From positions 62,001 through 126,000 of the forward strand of contig JBGCFQ010000020.1 of NCBI GenBank assembly GCA_045106985.1: a stretch of 64,000 bases of DNA, in the 5' to 3' direction. The notes under the pieces were generated by a model that saw only the letters and a program-made list of their open reading frames with translations, was not told the DNA's origin and did not search any database. Origin of the DNA: JAUIET01 sp045106985 (GTDB lineage Bacteria; Pseudomonadota; Gammaproteobacteria; Pseudomonadales; JAUIET01). Every line of letters begins with the position of its first letter. Position 1 is the first letter of the stretch. The translations under genes and the position numbers were made by a program. Below, piece by piece: positions 17,725 through 26,582 of the stretch.

Positions 17725-18198
17725 TTAAAGCTCGTCTTTAATGTAGGCAAGCACATCTTCATGGTGTGATTTGGTTTTCACTTTTTCCATAATGTGCTTT
17801 AAACGCCCATCCTTCCCAACAATGAAAGTCATGCGGTTGATACCCATGTATTCCTTACCCATGAACTTTTTCAAACCCCACACGCCGTACTTGTCAGCAA
17901 TCGCATGTTCGGGGTCAGACAACAAAGGAAAGTTAAGCTCATGCTTGGTTGTGAAGTTGCCTAATTTTTTAATTGGATCAGGACTCAATCCCAACACGAC
18001 CGTTTTGGCCTTGGCGTATTCCTTGTTGTAATCCCTGATGCCGCAAGCTTGCACGGTGCAACCGGGTGTTAACGCCTTTGGATAAAAGTAAATCACCACA
18101 TTACTCTTGTCTCTAAAGTCCTTCAACGACACCTTGTTGCCGTCTTGATCTTCTAGTGTGAAAGCGGGTGCCAAATTACCAATTTTTGGTAAGGCCAT
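17725..18198 (-). CDS. bcp: Thioredoxin-dependent peroxiredoxin, BCP/PrxQ type
   Basis: Reduces hydrogen peroxide and organic hydroperoxides with electrons from thioredoxin. The 157 residues contain FYPKALTPGCTVQACGIRD. The peroxidatic Cys is in TPGCT and a second Cys five residues later is the typical resolving Cys of the alpha2-helix BCP subgroup. The family's FYPKD Asp is Ala here. AFTLEDQDGNKVSL at the N terminus and GINRMTFIVGKDGRL complete the fold. It is monocistronic and convergent with hspQ. Confidence 0.94.
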   Translation of the reverse strand: MALPKIGNLAPAFTLEDQDGNKVSLKDFRDKSNVVIYFYPKALTPGCTVQACGIRDYNKEYAKAKTVVLGLSPDPIKKLGNFTTKHELNFPLLSDPEHAIADKYGVWGLKKFMGKEYMGINRMTFIVGKDGRLKHIMEKVKTKSHHEDVLAYIKDEL

Positions 18199-18285
18199 TA
18201 AAACCTCCTCTGGTTGTGCTGTTATATGGTCTGTTAGTACTGAGTATGAAACATTGATCTAAGTTCTTAAGCATAAAGAGAGCTA

Positions 18286-19917
18286 TTACTCGGCAAGACC
18301 TTCAAGAGCGGCCTTTTCATGCTTAAGGTTTTCCTTTGTATTATTTCTGCCCGTCTTTTCCGAGTCACTGCGGTCGCTTGTAGACTCTGGTATTTGTCGC
18401 TTGGTTTTAGCGCCCAACTTTTCCAGCTCACGCGTTCGATTCACTAAGTTACCGCGGCCCTTCGAAAATCGGCTCATCATTGAATCATAACTGGAACTGG
18501 CTTTGTCTAGCTGACGCCCCATATCTTCCATTGATTCCAGAACCAATACGAACTGATCGTGCAGGCCACCAGCTTTACTAGCAATTTTCTCAGCATTTTT
18601 GTTTTGTGCATCGTAACGCCATAAATTTTGCACCGTGCGTAAGGTAGCTAATAAAGTTGTCGGGCTGACTACGATAACGTTGCGGTCATAAGCCTCTCTG
18701 AAAAGACCTTGGTCATGCTCAAAAGCCAGCAGGAAGGCAGGTTCGATTGGAACGAATACAAAGACAAAATCCAGCGTCCTAACACCCTCAAGGCCTGCGT
18801 AATCCTTAATGCTCAAGCTTTTAATATGCCGCCGCATCGATTGCGTATGCGCCTGTAGAGCCAGACGCTTATCATCTTCATTTTCTGCTGTGCAATATCG
18901 CTCGTAATCCAGCAGGGAAACCTTCGAATCGATTACTAGGTCACGCGAATCAGGTAGATGGACGATCACGTCCGGCAAACGTCGCTTACCATCTTCCGAA
19001 CTGAGATTGACTTGAACCTCGTACTCTCGCCCTTTTTTTAAACCCGAGCCTTCCAGCACCCGCTCAAGAATTAATTCGCCCCAGTTTCCTTGCTGCTTAT
19101 TGTCACCTTTAAGCGCTTTGGTTAGATTAAGTGCATCGGCACTCATTTTTTGATTTAGATCCTTTAAGGAGTTTACTTCATGCAATAGAGAGAGGCGCTC
19201 ACGAGTCTCTTTGTCGTATACATCCTCTACTTTCTGTTTAAAACCAGAGAGCTGCTCCCGGAGCGGGCTTAATGTCGATTCCAGCGCATGTTTATTACTT
19301 TTGAGCATCTTTTCGCTCTTGTCTTCAAATATTCGATTAGCCAATACTTCAAACTCTTTGCTTAATCGTTCGCGTGCATCCTCTAGAATTTTTAGCTTTT
19401 CGCTGGCCGCCTTGCGCTCCTCGGTTAAGCGTACGTCCAAGGCAGAAAGTTCACTTTGACTAATGGCGTGCTCAGTGCGTTTAGCGTCAAGCTGACGTTC
19501 GATTTCTTCGTTTCTTGCGCCTAGAACGCCAATCTGCTTATTTTTTTCTTGTGCGACATCGCGCTCATTCAGCGCAGAATGATAAGCTGCTTGCGCGTCT
19601 TGCAGCCTATTCTCTAAAGTGTCAGCTCTACGTCGCGCAACACCCAATTGCTCAGAAAGATGTGCTTGTTTACTTTCCGCATCGTGCTGTTGAATTTCCA
19701 GAGTGTGGCGCAGCTCAGTAACTGTGTGCTCTTGTTCAACTCGCATTAACTCAGCCGCGGCCCACTCTCTCTGCCCGCGCCGATACTTGCCAAATAGTAA
19801 AGCCGCCAGCAACATCGTAGCGACTATCAATACACAAAATACAATAAAAACAGCGTCGCTTGATAATAACCCTACATAACGCAACGTTTGACCATAGGCG
19901 TTGTTAAGAAAATCCAT
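18286..19917 (-). CDS. rmuC: RmuC-family DNA recombination protein
   Basis: RmuC limits inversions at short repeats and has a restriction-nuclease-like core. In 543 residues, one N-terminal membrane helix (about 22-43) is followed by a long coiled coil (55-260). The RmuC domain then contains NKQQGNWGELILERVLEGSGLK, YEVQVNL, LPDVIVHLPDSRDLVIDSKVSL with the nuclease-like D..(D/E)xK residues, and FVFVPIEPAFLLAF. A charged C-terminal tail is probably disordered. The ATG at 19917 is directly supported by the membrane helix position. It stands alone. Confidence 0.95.
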   Translation of the reverse strand: MDFLNNAYGQTLRYVGLLSSDAVFIVFCVLIVATMLLAALLFGKYRRGQREWAAAELMRVEQEHTVTELRHTLEIQQHDAESKQAHLSEQLGVARRRADTLENRLQDAQAAYHSALNERDVAQEKNKQIGVLGARNEEIERQLDAKRTEHAISQSELSALDVRLTEERKAASEKLKILEDARERLSKEFEVLANRIFEDKSEKMLKSNKHALESTLSPLREQLSGFKQKVEDVYDKETRERLSLLHEVNSLKDLNQKMSADALNLTKALKGDNKQQGNWGELILERVLEGSGLKKGREYEVQVNLSSEDGKRRLPDVIVHLPDSRDLVIDSKVSLLDYERYCTAENEDDKRLALQAHTQSMRRHIKSLSIKDYAGLEGVRTLDFVFVFVPIEPAFLLAFEHDQGLFREAYDRNVIVVSPTTLLATLRTVQNLWRYDAQNKNAEKIASKAGGLHDQFVLVLESMEDMGRQLDKASSSYDSMMSRFSKGRGNLVNRTRELEKLGAKTKRQIPESTSDRSDSEKTGRNNTKENLKHEKAALEGLAE

Positions 19918-19974
19918 TGCTAACGCTCCTATCTATATTATCCATTTATTATAAGACGTGTGCTTTGTACGACC

Positions 19975-20526
19975 CTACGATTTCTTTGGAGGACGAAACA
20001 ACATCGTTTCATTGCGAACAGGAAATTCGCCCTTTATCCTGTCTACAAAAAAGTGCTTTAACGTCGACGTCACCACTGGAAAAGCCAACTCCTTCCAGGG
20101 AATCTGATCTTCGTTAAATAATTCCACTTCTAAACTCTCTGGACCAGAAGAATACTCGTCTTTAGTCATTTCTGCGCGGAAAAACATGTATATCTGATTA
20201 ATGTAAGGTAGATCAAACAGACAGTAGAGCTGCTCGTTCTCAACAGTGGCCAGTGCTTCTTCCCAAGTTTCGCGGATAGCTCCGTCAGCGCATGACTCCC
20301 CGTTTTCGAGAAAACCTGCCGGCAATGTCCAGTAACCCTTGCGCGGTTCAATCGCACGCTTACACAACAAAACCTGATCACCTAAAGTCGGTAGCACACC
20401 TACAATCACTCTCGGATTGTCGTAATGTATGTGCCAGCAATTGTCGCAAATAAACCGTTCACGGTTATCATCCGGCGGCACTCGCATGCTACCGGCATGA
20501 CCGCACTCCCCACAAAACTTCATCAT
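19975..20526 (-). CDS. Nudix hydrolase with N-terminal zinc ribbon
   Basis: A 183-residue predicted diphosphatase. An N-terminal zinc ribbon is formed by FCGECG (residues 4-9) and CDNCW (27-31). The Nudix box begins GFLENGESCADGAIRE and continues TWEEALA. The catalytic RE..EE residues are intact, but the conserved Gly near the end of the box is Leu. Relatives with this ribbon are generally annotated as ADP-ribose or NADH pyrophosphatase-like, so the substrate is open. The ATG overlaps the stop of the flavin reductase gene (ATGA), suggesting joint handling of a nucleotide cofactor. Confidence 0.88.
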   Translation of the reverse strand: MMKFCGECGHAGSMRVPPDDNRERFICDNCWHIHYDNPRVIVGVLPTLGDQVLLCKRAIEPRKGYWTLPAGFLENGESCADGAIRETWEEALATVENEQLYCLFDLPYINQIYMFFRAEMTKDEYSSGPESLEVELFNEDQIPWKELAFPVVTSTLKHFFVDRIKGEFPVRNETMLFRPPKKS

Positions 20527-21002
20527 TCTGCAAGGCTCTGGTATTGACCGCCAAAAAACACCAGCGGTTTCAGATCTGGTTTCGCATTGAAGGCTAAAAC
20601 ACGGCCTATCAATATTGTATGGTCACCGCCGTCGACCCTTTCTTCAATGGCGCACTCAAAACTAGTCAAGCAGGCGTTCAATACGGGACAACTCGTTTCA
20701 CCTATATGATAGTCCGCTGCTCGAAGTGTATGATCCCCCTTCTGAGCATAAAAACGTGATAACTCTTCTCCGGAGTCAGCCAGCACGTTGACCGCGTAAG
20801 TGTCTGCAGCATTAAATGCGGCAAGACACTCAGAATCGTTCTGAATACTCCACAGCAATAAGGCAGGCTCCAACGACAGTGAAGAAAAGGAATTAACGGT
20901 CATGCCCAATGGCTCATAGCCCTCGGGGTTAGTTGTAATAACAGTAACACCTGTTGCAAACTGACCGAAAGCATTCCTCAGTTCGATTCTATCAATACTC
21001 AT
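20523..21002 (-). CDS. Flavin reductase-like FMN-binding protein
   Basis: A 159-residue split-barrel flavin protein. The family markers are FGQFATGVTVITT at the N terminus, GMTVNSFSSLSLEPALLLWSI in the FMN site, YAVNVLAD, and GDHTILIGRVLAF toward the C terminus. Members reduce free FMN or FAD with NAD(P)H for partner monooxygenases, or act as FMN-dependent reductases themselves. The adjacent gene is a Nudix hydrolase (4-bp overlap), not a monooxygenase, so the partner is unknown. The start ATG is at 21002. Confidence 0.88.
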   Translation of the reverse strand: MSIDRIELRNAFGQFATGVTVITTNPEGYEPLGMTVNSFSSLSLEPALLLWSIQNDSECLAAFNAADTYAVNVLADSGEELSRFYAQKGDHTLRAADYHIGETSCPVLNACLTSFECAIEERVDGGDHTILIGRVLAFNAKPDLKPLVFFGGQYQSLAE

Positions 21003-21106
21003 TTATACCCTTTATGTTGAACTATCAAAAAACCACAATAAAAACGCATTTCTATGTCAAACCCTGACATGACTGCGCTCAACTATCAGCTCCGCTACAA
21101 ACCATC

Positions 21107-21589
21107 TTATGGGCCTGTTTCTACTCCCCACTTTGCCAAAGCAATAGTATCGGATTGTCGAGCGTCAACCCATCTGCATGCTCCAGCTTGGAAGTGCTCC
21201 TTTTTCCAAAAAGGCGCTTCCGTCTTCAAGAAATCCATTATAAATGCACAGGCATCAAAGGCTTCCTGTCGATGCGGCGACGCAACGCCAACAAAAACTA
21301 TTTGCTCGCCGAGCTGTAAACGTCCAATGCGATGTATAACAGTGGCCGCTTGAAATGGCCAACGCAACGCAGCTCTCTGTATTACATCATGGATGCTGTT
21401 TTCCGTCATGCCCGGATAATGTTCAAGTTCCATAGCCACCAGGTTTTGACCAGCTTCCTTACTCTCTCGTACATGCCCGGTAAAATTAACCAAAGCTCCG
21501 GCGCTGCCTACATCACCTCTAAGCCGATGGTTTTCTTCGTCAATCGAGAAATCTTCGGCGCAGATCCGTACCAGATGAGCGCTATCCAT
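21107..21589 (-). CDS. moaE: Molybdopterin synthase catalytic subunit
   Basis: Large subunit of molybdopterin synthase; inserts two sulfurs from MoaD thiocarboxylate into precursor Z. The 160 residues align by eye with E. coli MoaE: GALVNFTGHVRES, LEHYPGMTENSI, ALRWPFQAATVIHRIG, FVGVASPHRQEAFDAC, MDFLKTEAPFWKKE and RWVDARQSD. The KTEAPFWK lysines are active-site residues. An upstream in-frame ATG (21628) would overlap moaD by 38 bp. I prefer the ATG at 21589, one base past the moaD TAA, with GGTGGA just ahead of it. It is the last gene of the moaC-moaD-moaE run. Confidence 0.93.
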   Translation of the reverse strand: MDSAHLVRICAEDFSIDEENHRLRGDVGSAGALVNFTGHVRESKEAGQNLVAMELEHYPGMTENSIHDVIQRAALRWPFQAATVIHRIGRLQLGEQIVFVGVASPHRQEAFDACAFIMDFLKTEAPFWKKEHFQAGACRWVDARQSDTIALAKWGVETGP

Positions 21590-21590
21590 A

Positions 21591-21845
21591 TTATCCACCC
21601 GTGACTGGCGGAAAAAAGGCAACTTCATCGCCTGGACTCAATACATGATCTTCTATAACCATGGCTTTGTTGGCCGCGGCATTGATGTCATTGTCGAGCA
21701 GCAATGTCCACTCGGGCCCCCTGCTCGCCAAGGACCGGCGCAGCTCTGAAACACTCAGTGTTTCGGACGTTTGTAGCGCTACATCAATCTGTGCAACGCC
21801 CAATTTTTCTCGCAAGGAGGCAAAAAACAACACCTTAATGCTCAC
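21591..21845 (-). CDS. moaD: Molybdopterin synthase sulfur carrier subunit
   Basis: An 84-residue ubiquitin-fold protein ending in the diagnostic Gly-Gly (PPVTGG), whose C-terminal carboxylate is adenylated by MoeB and thiolated for MoaE. VLFFASLREKLG at the N terminus is the family start. The start is GTG at 21845 with AGAGGAA at a normal distance. It is separated from moaE by 1 bp and lies 36 bp after moaC. Confidence 0.92.
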   Translation of the reverse strand: MSIKVLFFASLREKLGVAQIDVALQTSETLSVSELRRSLASRGPEWTLLLDNDINAAANKAMVIEDHVLSPGDEVAFFPPVTGG

Positions 21846-21881
21846 TGTTTAAGTTCCTCTACTCTCATTACAAGACGCTCA

Positions 21882-22373
21882 CTACAGAAGCCCATCTTGC
21901 TGACGTTGCCAGGTGCCACTCTTGCCACCGGTTTTTAACTGCAAACCAACATTGTTAATCAACATGCCTTTGTCGACGGCCTTACACATATCATAGATAG
22001 TTAATGCGGCAATAGACGCGGCTGTTAAGGCTTCCATTTCAACGCCCGTTTTGCCATCAACCTTACAGTAACTTTTAATATGCACTTTATTGCTTTCTTC
22101 ATTTAACTGAAAATCTATTGTGACCTTCGTTAATGCAAGTGGATGGCAGAGAGGTATCAAATCACTGCACTTTTTTGCTGCCTGAATACCAGCAATGCGC
22201 GCTACGGCAAGAACGTCTCCTTTCTTGTGCCCTCCTGATGCGATCATTACTAATGTTTCCGGCAGCATTTGAACTTCGGCTAAGGCTATGGCTTCACGGC
22301 TAGTGACAGGCTTATCACTCACATCAACCATGTGAGCGTTACCAGCGGCATCGAAATGGGTGAATTCAGACAT
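21882..22373 (-). CDS. moaC: Cyclic pyranopterin monophosphate synthase
   Basis: Second step of molybdenum cofactor synthesis, acting with MoaA to form the cyclic pyranopterin. The 163 residues are near-canonical: MVDVSDKPVTSREAIA, KKGDVLAVARIAGIQAAK, LIPLCHPLALTKV, GKTGVEMEALTAAS and MCKAVDKGM. The KKGD and Lys of MCKAVDKG are active-site residues. It lies 11 bp after the metallo-hydrolase gene, with moaD and moaE following. No moaA or moaB is in the window. Confidence 0.95.
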   Translation of the reverse strand: MSEFTHFDAAGNAHMVDVSDKPVTSREAIALAEVQMLPETLVMIASGGHKKGDVLAVARIAGIQAAKKCSDLIPLCHPLALTKVTIDFQLNEESNKVHIKSYCKVDGKTGVEMEALTAASIAALTIYDMCKAVDKGMLINNVGLQLKTGGKSGTWQRQQDGLL

Positions 22374-22384
22374 TGTTTGCAGCC

Positions 22385-23509
22385 CTAAACCATTTGTGGA
22401 GAGTCGTCGCCATGATAGTCCTCAGGCAATTTTTTTTCTGCCAATTTTGGGTCAATGGTTGTATAGCGATACAAGCCATCGTCACAAAGTGAGCGTTCAA
22501 GCAAGCCACGATCCATAAGTAAATGCAGATGAGCAATGCATTCGCCCTGCGCCATGCCAATCTGGCTGTCGTCCAGCTTTCGTTTAAAAATGATAGGCAG
22601 CAACTCGGGCAAGGCCGCCGGTGTTTTGCATGCTAGCTCTAGCGCAACCATATGGTCTTCATGGTGTTGAATTAGCTCTTCTACTCTTTTGTGGAGACCA
22701 TAGAATGGCAAATTGTGCGAAGGCAGCACTAAAGCATCCTCCGGCAACTCGTAGAATTGTTTTAGCGTTCGAATCCAGTCAGCCAATGGATTGGCCTCGG
22801 GTTCCATTGGCATCACACTCACATTTGATGTGATTTTTGCTATTACTTGGTCGCCAGACAAAAGGACGTTTAGCTCAGCACAATACAGACAGGCATGCTC
22901 TGGCGAATGTCCCTCGCCAATAATAACTCTCCAGTGACGCCCTGCGATGGTCATCACGTCACCAACCTGAAGCCTGTTATACGCCATTGGTAAGGGTTCT
23001 ACCATATGTGACATACGAAACTTGCTCGAGCGCGCTGCCTCTATGCGTTTCTCTGACGCGCCATATTTGCGCATAAATGCTTCGCTGCTCCAACTCAGGC
23101 CATCGGCCACGCCTACCATAACCCTGGCTGAGTAAAACTCCGCTCTCGTCATGTAGAGAGGTACGCGGAACTTATCGCAAATCCAGCCCGCTTGACCAAC
23201 ATGATCCGGATGCATATGCGTCACAATGACCCCTTTTACCGGCAGGCCATCGAGGTCTTTAGCGAATATTTGCTGCCAATACGTTTGGATATCATCGCTG
23301 CGCATACCGGTGTCCAACACGTACCAGCCATCTGTGTCACGCAGCAAATAAAGGTTTATATGATTCAGCGCCAATGGCAGTGGCATGCGGACCCAGAAGA
23401 CATCTGGAGCAATCTCAAGGGTCGTACCAAATTCTGGGGGGGTATCGTGAGGGAACTGCAGTGTGTTCAAAGGATTATCCGGCTGGAAACAGAGCCCATT
23501 ATCGCTCAT
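22385..23509 (-). CDS. Metallo-beta-lactamase-fold hydrolase
   Basis: About 374 residues with the di-metal motif THMHPDHVG (HxHxDH), a third His in GEGHSPEHACLYC and the bridging Asp in LLSGDQVI. The C-terminal 100 residues look like the winged-helix tail found in LACTB2-like MBL proteins. The substrate is unknown; thioester or phosphoester hydrolysis are both possible. I take the ATG at 23509 rather than the TTG six codons upstream. It directly precedes moaC (11 bp) and follows the pilus secretin gene after 62 bp, so its operon membership is uncertain. Confidence 0.82.
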   Translation of the reverse strand: MSDNGLCFQPDNPLNTLQFPHDTPPEFGTTLEIAPDVFWVRMPLPLALNHINLYLLRDTDGWYVLDTGMRSDDIQTYWQQIFAKDLDGLPVKGVIVTHMHPDHVGQAGWICDKFRVPLYMTRAEFYSARVMVGVADGLSWSSEAFMRKYGASEKRIEAARSSKFRMSHMVEPLPMAYNRLQVGDVMTIAGRHWRVIIGEGHSPEHACLYCAELNVLLSGDQVIAKITSNVSVMPMEPEANPLADWIRTLKQFYELPEDALVLPSHNLPFYGLHKRVEELIQHHEDHMVALELACKTPAALPELLPIIFKRKLDDSQIGMAQGECIAHLHLLMDRGLLERSLCDDGLYRYTTIDPKLAEKKLPEDYHGDDSPQMV

Positions 23510-23571
23510 GTAGCCTGCCCAGACCAATTGCTTTTAATTCATCACATTATGATTCGTTTTGCTTTTTATGC

Positions 23572-24915
23572 TTACTCAGCCAAAGTCGTAAGCGAAGCGT
23601 CAATGGTGTCTGCGTGCTGCTTGACCTTGCGCTCCTGCCCTTCAAACCACTCAGGTGATGAAGGATCCACTACCTTAGGCGTTATCAAAACAATAATTTC
23701 GGTACGAATAGCTCGCTGCTCCTGTCTTGAGAACAACTTGCCGGCAAGCGGCAATCTGCCTAAAACGGGCACGCCTCGATGATCATCAAAGGCCTGGAGG
23801 CGCATTAGCCCACCGATAAAGGAGGTGGCGCCATCCGGCACAATGAGCTGCGTATCAACAGAAGTCGTATCTTGCGACGGTACGCCATCTGTAACGGTAC
23901 CAGTGCTGACTTCAGGGTGGATGTCCAACTTTATGTTGCCATCGCCGTCCACGCTGGGCGTTACTTCAAGTATTACGCCACTTTCAAGAAATTCAGTTGT
24001 TTCGGTAGTTACTTGGTTTATTGTAACTGTATTTAAATAGCCCAATCGGTTGCCAACGATTACTGACGCAGGTTCATTTTCCACAGTCAACAGTGTTGGG
24101 CTAGACAGGGTTCTAGCTTTACCACTGGTTTCTAAAGCTTCCAGCACGGCCTGAAAATTAAGGTCGCCCACATTAACAAACAAACCTGGGCTGGTTTCAT
24201 CCGCCAACGCCTGGGTGCCGAGGCTACCAATGGTGTTACGAGAGCCTTGTTCGCCATTCAGCAATTTACGCCATTCAACACCAAAGGATTCACTATCGTC
24301 CAAACGAATCTCTAGAATTTTCGCTTCTATCAGAATTTGTTTAGGTCGATAGTCAAGTTCCTTAAGTAAAATCGATATTCTGCGCAGAAACTCTGGAGTA
24401 TCTTCTATAACGATCATATTGCGCTCTTCGAGCAGAGTCATGGTGCCATATGAGGAAAGGTACTCGGTCACGATTTCACTCACACTACTTGCGCTTGAGT
24501 AGCGCATCTTAAAGGTTTTGATCTGCAATTGATTACTACTCGCGTAGTTATTCACGTCCTCATGCTTTATGACATGATAACTACCACCACGTTTTTCAAC
24601 TGAGTATCCTGCGGCATTGGCAATAATATGGATGGCGTCATCTACGCCCACACCGTAAAGATTGATTGAAACCTTACCTGTGACTCCTTCTGCCAAAACT
24701 ACATTAACCTTTTCCTTTTTAGAGAGCATTTCCATGGCTGCAGATAGCTCGACATCCCTGAGACTGAGGTCGACTGTAGAGTTCTTCGCCGAAACAGGCA
24801 AACAGATCATTAAACTGCATAGAATAGCAATGGCTACTCTGCCGCACCATTGCCCCAGTCCGAGCTTCACAGGTAAACACTTATTACTGGATTGTCGGTT
24901 CATAGTACTTCTCAT
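23572..24915 (-). CDS. Secretin of the type IV pilus-like system (MshL/PilQ type)
   Basis: Outer-membrane ring through which the pilus passes. The 447-residue protein has an N-terminal signal peptide (hydrophobic to about residue 43, ...CLPVSA|K), a secretin/TonB N-terminal domain (50-110), an N1-type ring domain with the pattern MTLLEERNMIVIEDTPE, and the secretin barrel containing ILIEAKILEIRL, SSPTLLTVENEPASVIVG and the closing VPVLGRLPLAGKLFS and EIIVLITPKVV. It is shorter than most PilQ (about 700) and lacks AMIN domains, which fits MshL better. Its ATG overlaps the PilP-like stop (ATGA). It is the last pilus gene in transcription order. Confidence 0.93.
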   Translation of the reverse strand: MRSTMNRQSSNKCLPVKLGLGQWCGRVAIAILCSLMICLPVSAKNSTVDLSLRDVELSAAMEMLSKKEKVNVVLAEGVTGKVSINLYGVGVDDAIHIIANAAGYSVEKRGGSYHVIKHEDVNNYASSNQLQIKTFKMRYSSASSVSEIVTEYLSSYGTMTLLEERNMIVIEDTPEFLRRISILLKELDYRPKQILIEAKILEIRLDDSESFGVEWRKLLNGEQGSRNTIGSLGTQALADETSPGLFVNVGDLNFQAVLEALETSGKARTLSSPTLLTVENEPASVIVGNRLGYLNTVTINQVTTETTEFLESGVILEVTPSVDGDGNIKLDIHPEVSTGTVTDGVPSQDTTSVDTQLIVPDGATSFIGGLMRLQAFDDHRGVPVLGRLPLAGKLFSRQEQRAIRTEIIVLITPKVVDPSSPEWFEGQERKVKQHADTIDASLTTLAE

Positions 24916-25346
24916 TGGTAGCCATCATCACTAGCGATCATGGTTGAATCTTCTTCACTCGGTTCCAACTGCAGCAAGGTTGCTCTCCCTTGCTTGTAAA
25001 AGACGGCTGTTTCTCTTGTTACTTCGCGCAATGTGTAGCCTTGGTGTTCTTCGCCTAACGCGAGAATTCGACCACCTACATTAACTAGAGGATTTACTTC
25101 ATCGAAAAGAACGGCCTTCAGCTCCATCTCGGCCGATATATCTTGACTAAGGGGTCCGTAGCCTCGGGTAGAGCGCGCTTTGGCTCTGAACGCTCTCTCA
25201 AATGGGTTATGACGAAGCTTATTCTTGATAGGCGCCATTTGCTCGTACTCATAGGCGGGCTTATCGTCAGCTGCATGAGTTAACACGCCGGAGACGCTAA
25301 GAAAAACCACAACTATTGGGCGAATCAAAGCGCGAATATTGCACAT
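24912..25346 (-). CDS. PilP-like pilus alignment protein
   Basis: A 144-residue exported protein that probably links the inner-membrane PilN/PilO pair to the secretin. It has a signal peptide (residues 1-25, IRPIVVVFLSVSGVLTHA) and then a proline- and charge-rich linker. A small beta domain follows, with AEMELKAVLFDEVNPLVNVGGRILALGE..GYTLREVTRETAVFYKQGR, the HP-like pattern of PilP and GspC. I chose the ATG at 25346 because GGAGG lies 9 nt upstream; longer frames begin inside the PilO-like gene. The identity rests on domain pattern and position. Confidence 0.78.
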   Translation of the reverse strand: MCNIRALIRPIVVVFLSVSGVLTHAADDKPAYEYEQMAPIKNKLRHNPFERAFRAKARSTRGYGPLSQDISAEMELKAVLFDEVNPLVNVGGRILALGEEHQGYTLREVTRETAVFYKQGRATLLQLEPSEEDSTMIASDDGYQ

Positions 25347-25347
25347 T

Positions 25348-25908
25348 TCATCCATCCTCCAAGCGATACGATGCGAGAACCATATCAACATCAAGGTGTT
25401 TGCTGTCAGCATCGCTGCCAGGTTTAACGTTAAAGCGCTTAACAACGACAAAGCCAAGTTTTTCGCGCAGACCTCCTAACAAATCATGTATAGCAAAGTA
25501 GCCGCCCGAAAGGGTTACCTCAAACAGAGTTTCCCTAAATCTGTCGACTTTTTCACCTTGGCTAGGCTTAATCCCCTCGAGCTGCAGGCTGTACTGCCAT
25601 GCGGCCTTCTGAAGTTGTCCGATAATATGTGATTCGAATTGCTTACTTGGTAGGCTTGCACTATCACCGCTTAGTTTTCTTTCCAGATCAGCCACTTTTT
25701 GTTCCAATTGCAAGATCTGCACATTCATATCTACTGGTAAAGCCGCAGCGTCGCTAAGTAGCTGCAATGAATGACTTACTTTGTTCCATTGCTTGTATTT
25801 TGGTAAAACGCCATACACAACACTAGCCGCCAAGACTACCAGCAAAAGCAAGCTAACAATCATGAGGAAGTTGTTTCTTGGCATCGCCAATGTATGTTCA
25901 CGAATCAC
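25348..25908 (-). CDS. PilO-like inner-membrane pilus assembly protein
   Basis: About 186 residues: a short cytoplasmic tail, one membrane helix (about 15-37, FLMIVSLLLLVVLAASVVYGVLP), a periplasmic coiled coil (45-85) and a ferredoxin-like C-terminal domain (GYFAIHDLLGGLREKLGFVVVKRF). This is the PilO plan. The reading frame also allows a TTG at 25914. I prefer the GTG at 25908 because GGGAGAGG lies 7 nt before it. It overlaps PilN by a few bases at most and is followed directly by the PilP-like gene, giving the classical M-N-O-P-secretin order. Confidence 0.83.
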   Translation of the reverse strand: MIREHTLAMPRNNFLMIVSLLLLVVLAASVVYGVLPKYKQWNKVSHSLQLLSDAAALPVDMNVQILQLEQKVADLERKLSGDSASLPSKQFESHIIGQLQKAAWQYSLQLEGIKPSQGEKVDRFRETLFEVTLSGGYFAIHDLLGGLREKLGFVVVKRFNVKPGSDADSKHLDVDMVLASYRLEDG

Positions 25909-25910
25909 GC

Positions 25911-26582
25911 TCAAACCTCTCCCGCGTTGTTGATTACTACGCTAAGGTCAAAGTTGATTTTCTCACCTTCCTTGTCACCGGGAATAAGAGAGGTGTTAAG
26001 CACTCTCACATCAACAATACGTTGCTGCTTCAGCAAGCGTTCTACAAAAGTAGACAAGGCTTGATGATCATCCGCTCCACCGCTAACGTTTAAGTTGGTG
26101 AATATCGCCCAGGCTTCGCTAATATTAATGCCTTCTCTCAACTCATTGGAAAGTAAAACCACATGCGCGCCATCGCGCTGATCCTCATCCATAGAACCGT
26201 TATTGGTTCGTCTACCTGTACGAATAAAGCGCCATTGTGTAAACCAAACAGCATCACTATCCAGCGCCCGATCAACATCCCGAAACATGTGCTCTACCGT
26301 GGCTCCGCCACGAAGGCCGTTTAGCAATGACCATTGACTGTCTAGGTCCTTCTCCCTTTTAGAAAGGTGTTCCATTCGCAGCTGTTGATTTTGGCTAATC
26401 TGTTGGTCAGCCTGAATAATTCCTAACTCTTTCACTGCATTCTTTTGCATCACTCCAAATTGCAGCACTAGCAGAAGGGACAAGACTACGACTGCCACGC
26501 CCGCGATCGCGGCGATTTTCATGCATCGCTGCTGCCATATCCAATAGCGGTACTCGTCAGGAACCAGGTCTATATTTGCCAT
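25911..26582 (-). CDS. PilN-like inner-membrane pilus assembly protein
   Basis: A 223-residue bitopic protein. The short N-terminal cytoplasmic tail MANIDLVPDEYRYWIWQ corresponds to the conserved PilN segment (xNLLPxR) that docks into PilM, although the Leu-Leu-Pro core reads IDLVP here. One membrane helix (about 22-45) and a periplasmic coiled-coil plus alpha/beta domain follow. The start lies 26 bp inside the end of the PilM-like gene, and the two proteins are known partners in type IV pili. Its N-terminal match plus order make the call; the C-terminal half is not distinctive. Confidence 0.8.
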   Translation of the reverse strand: MANIDLVPDEYRYWIWQQRCMKIAAIAGVAVVVLSLLLVLQFGVMQKNAVKELGIIQADQQISQNQQLRMEHLSKREKDLDSQWSLLNGLRGGATVEHMFRDVDRALDSDAVWFTQWRFIRTGRRTNNGSMDEDQRDGAHVVLLSNELREGINISEAWAIFTNLNVSGGADDHQALSTFVERLLKQQRIVDVRVLNTSLIPGDKEGEKINFDLSVVINNAGEV

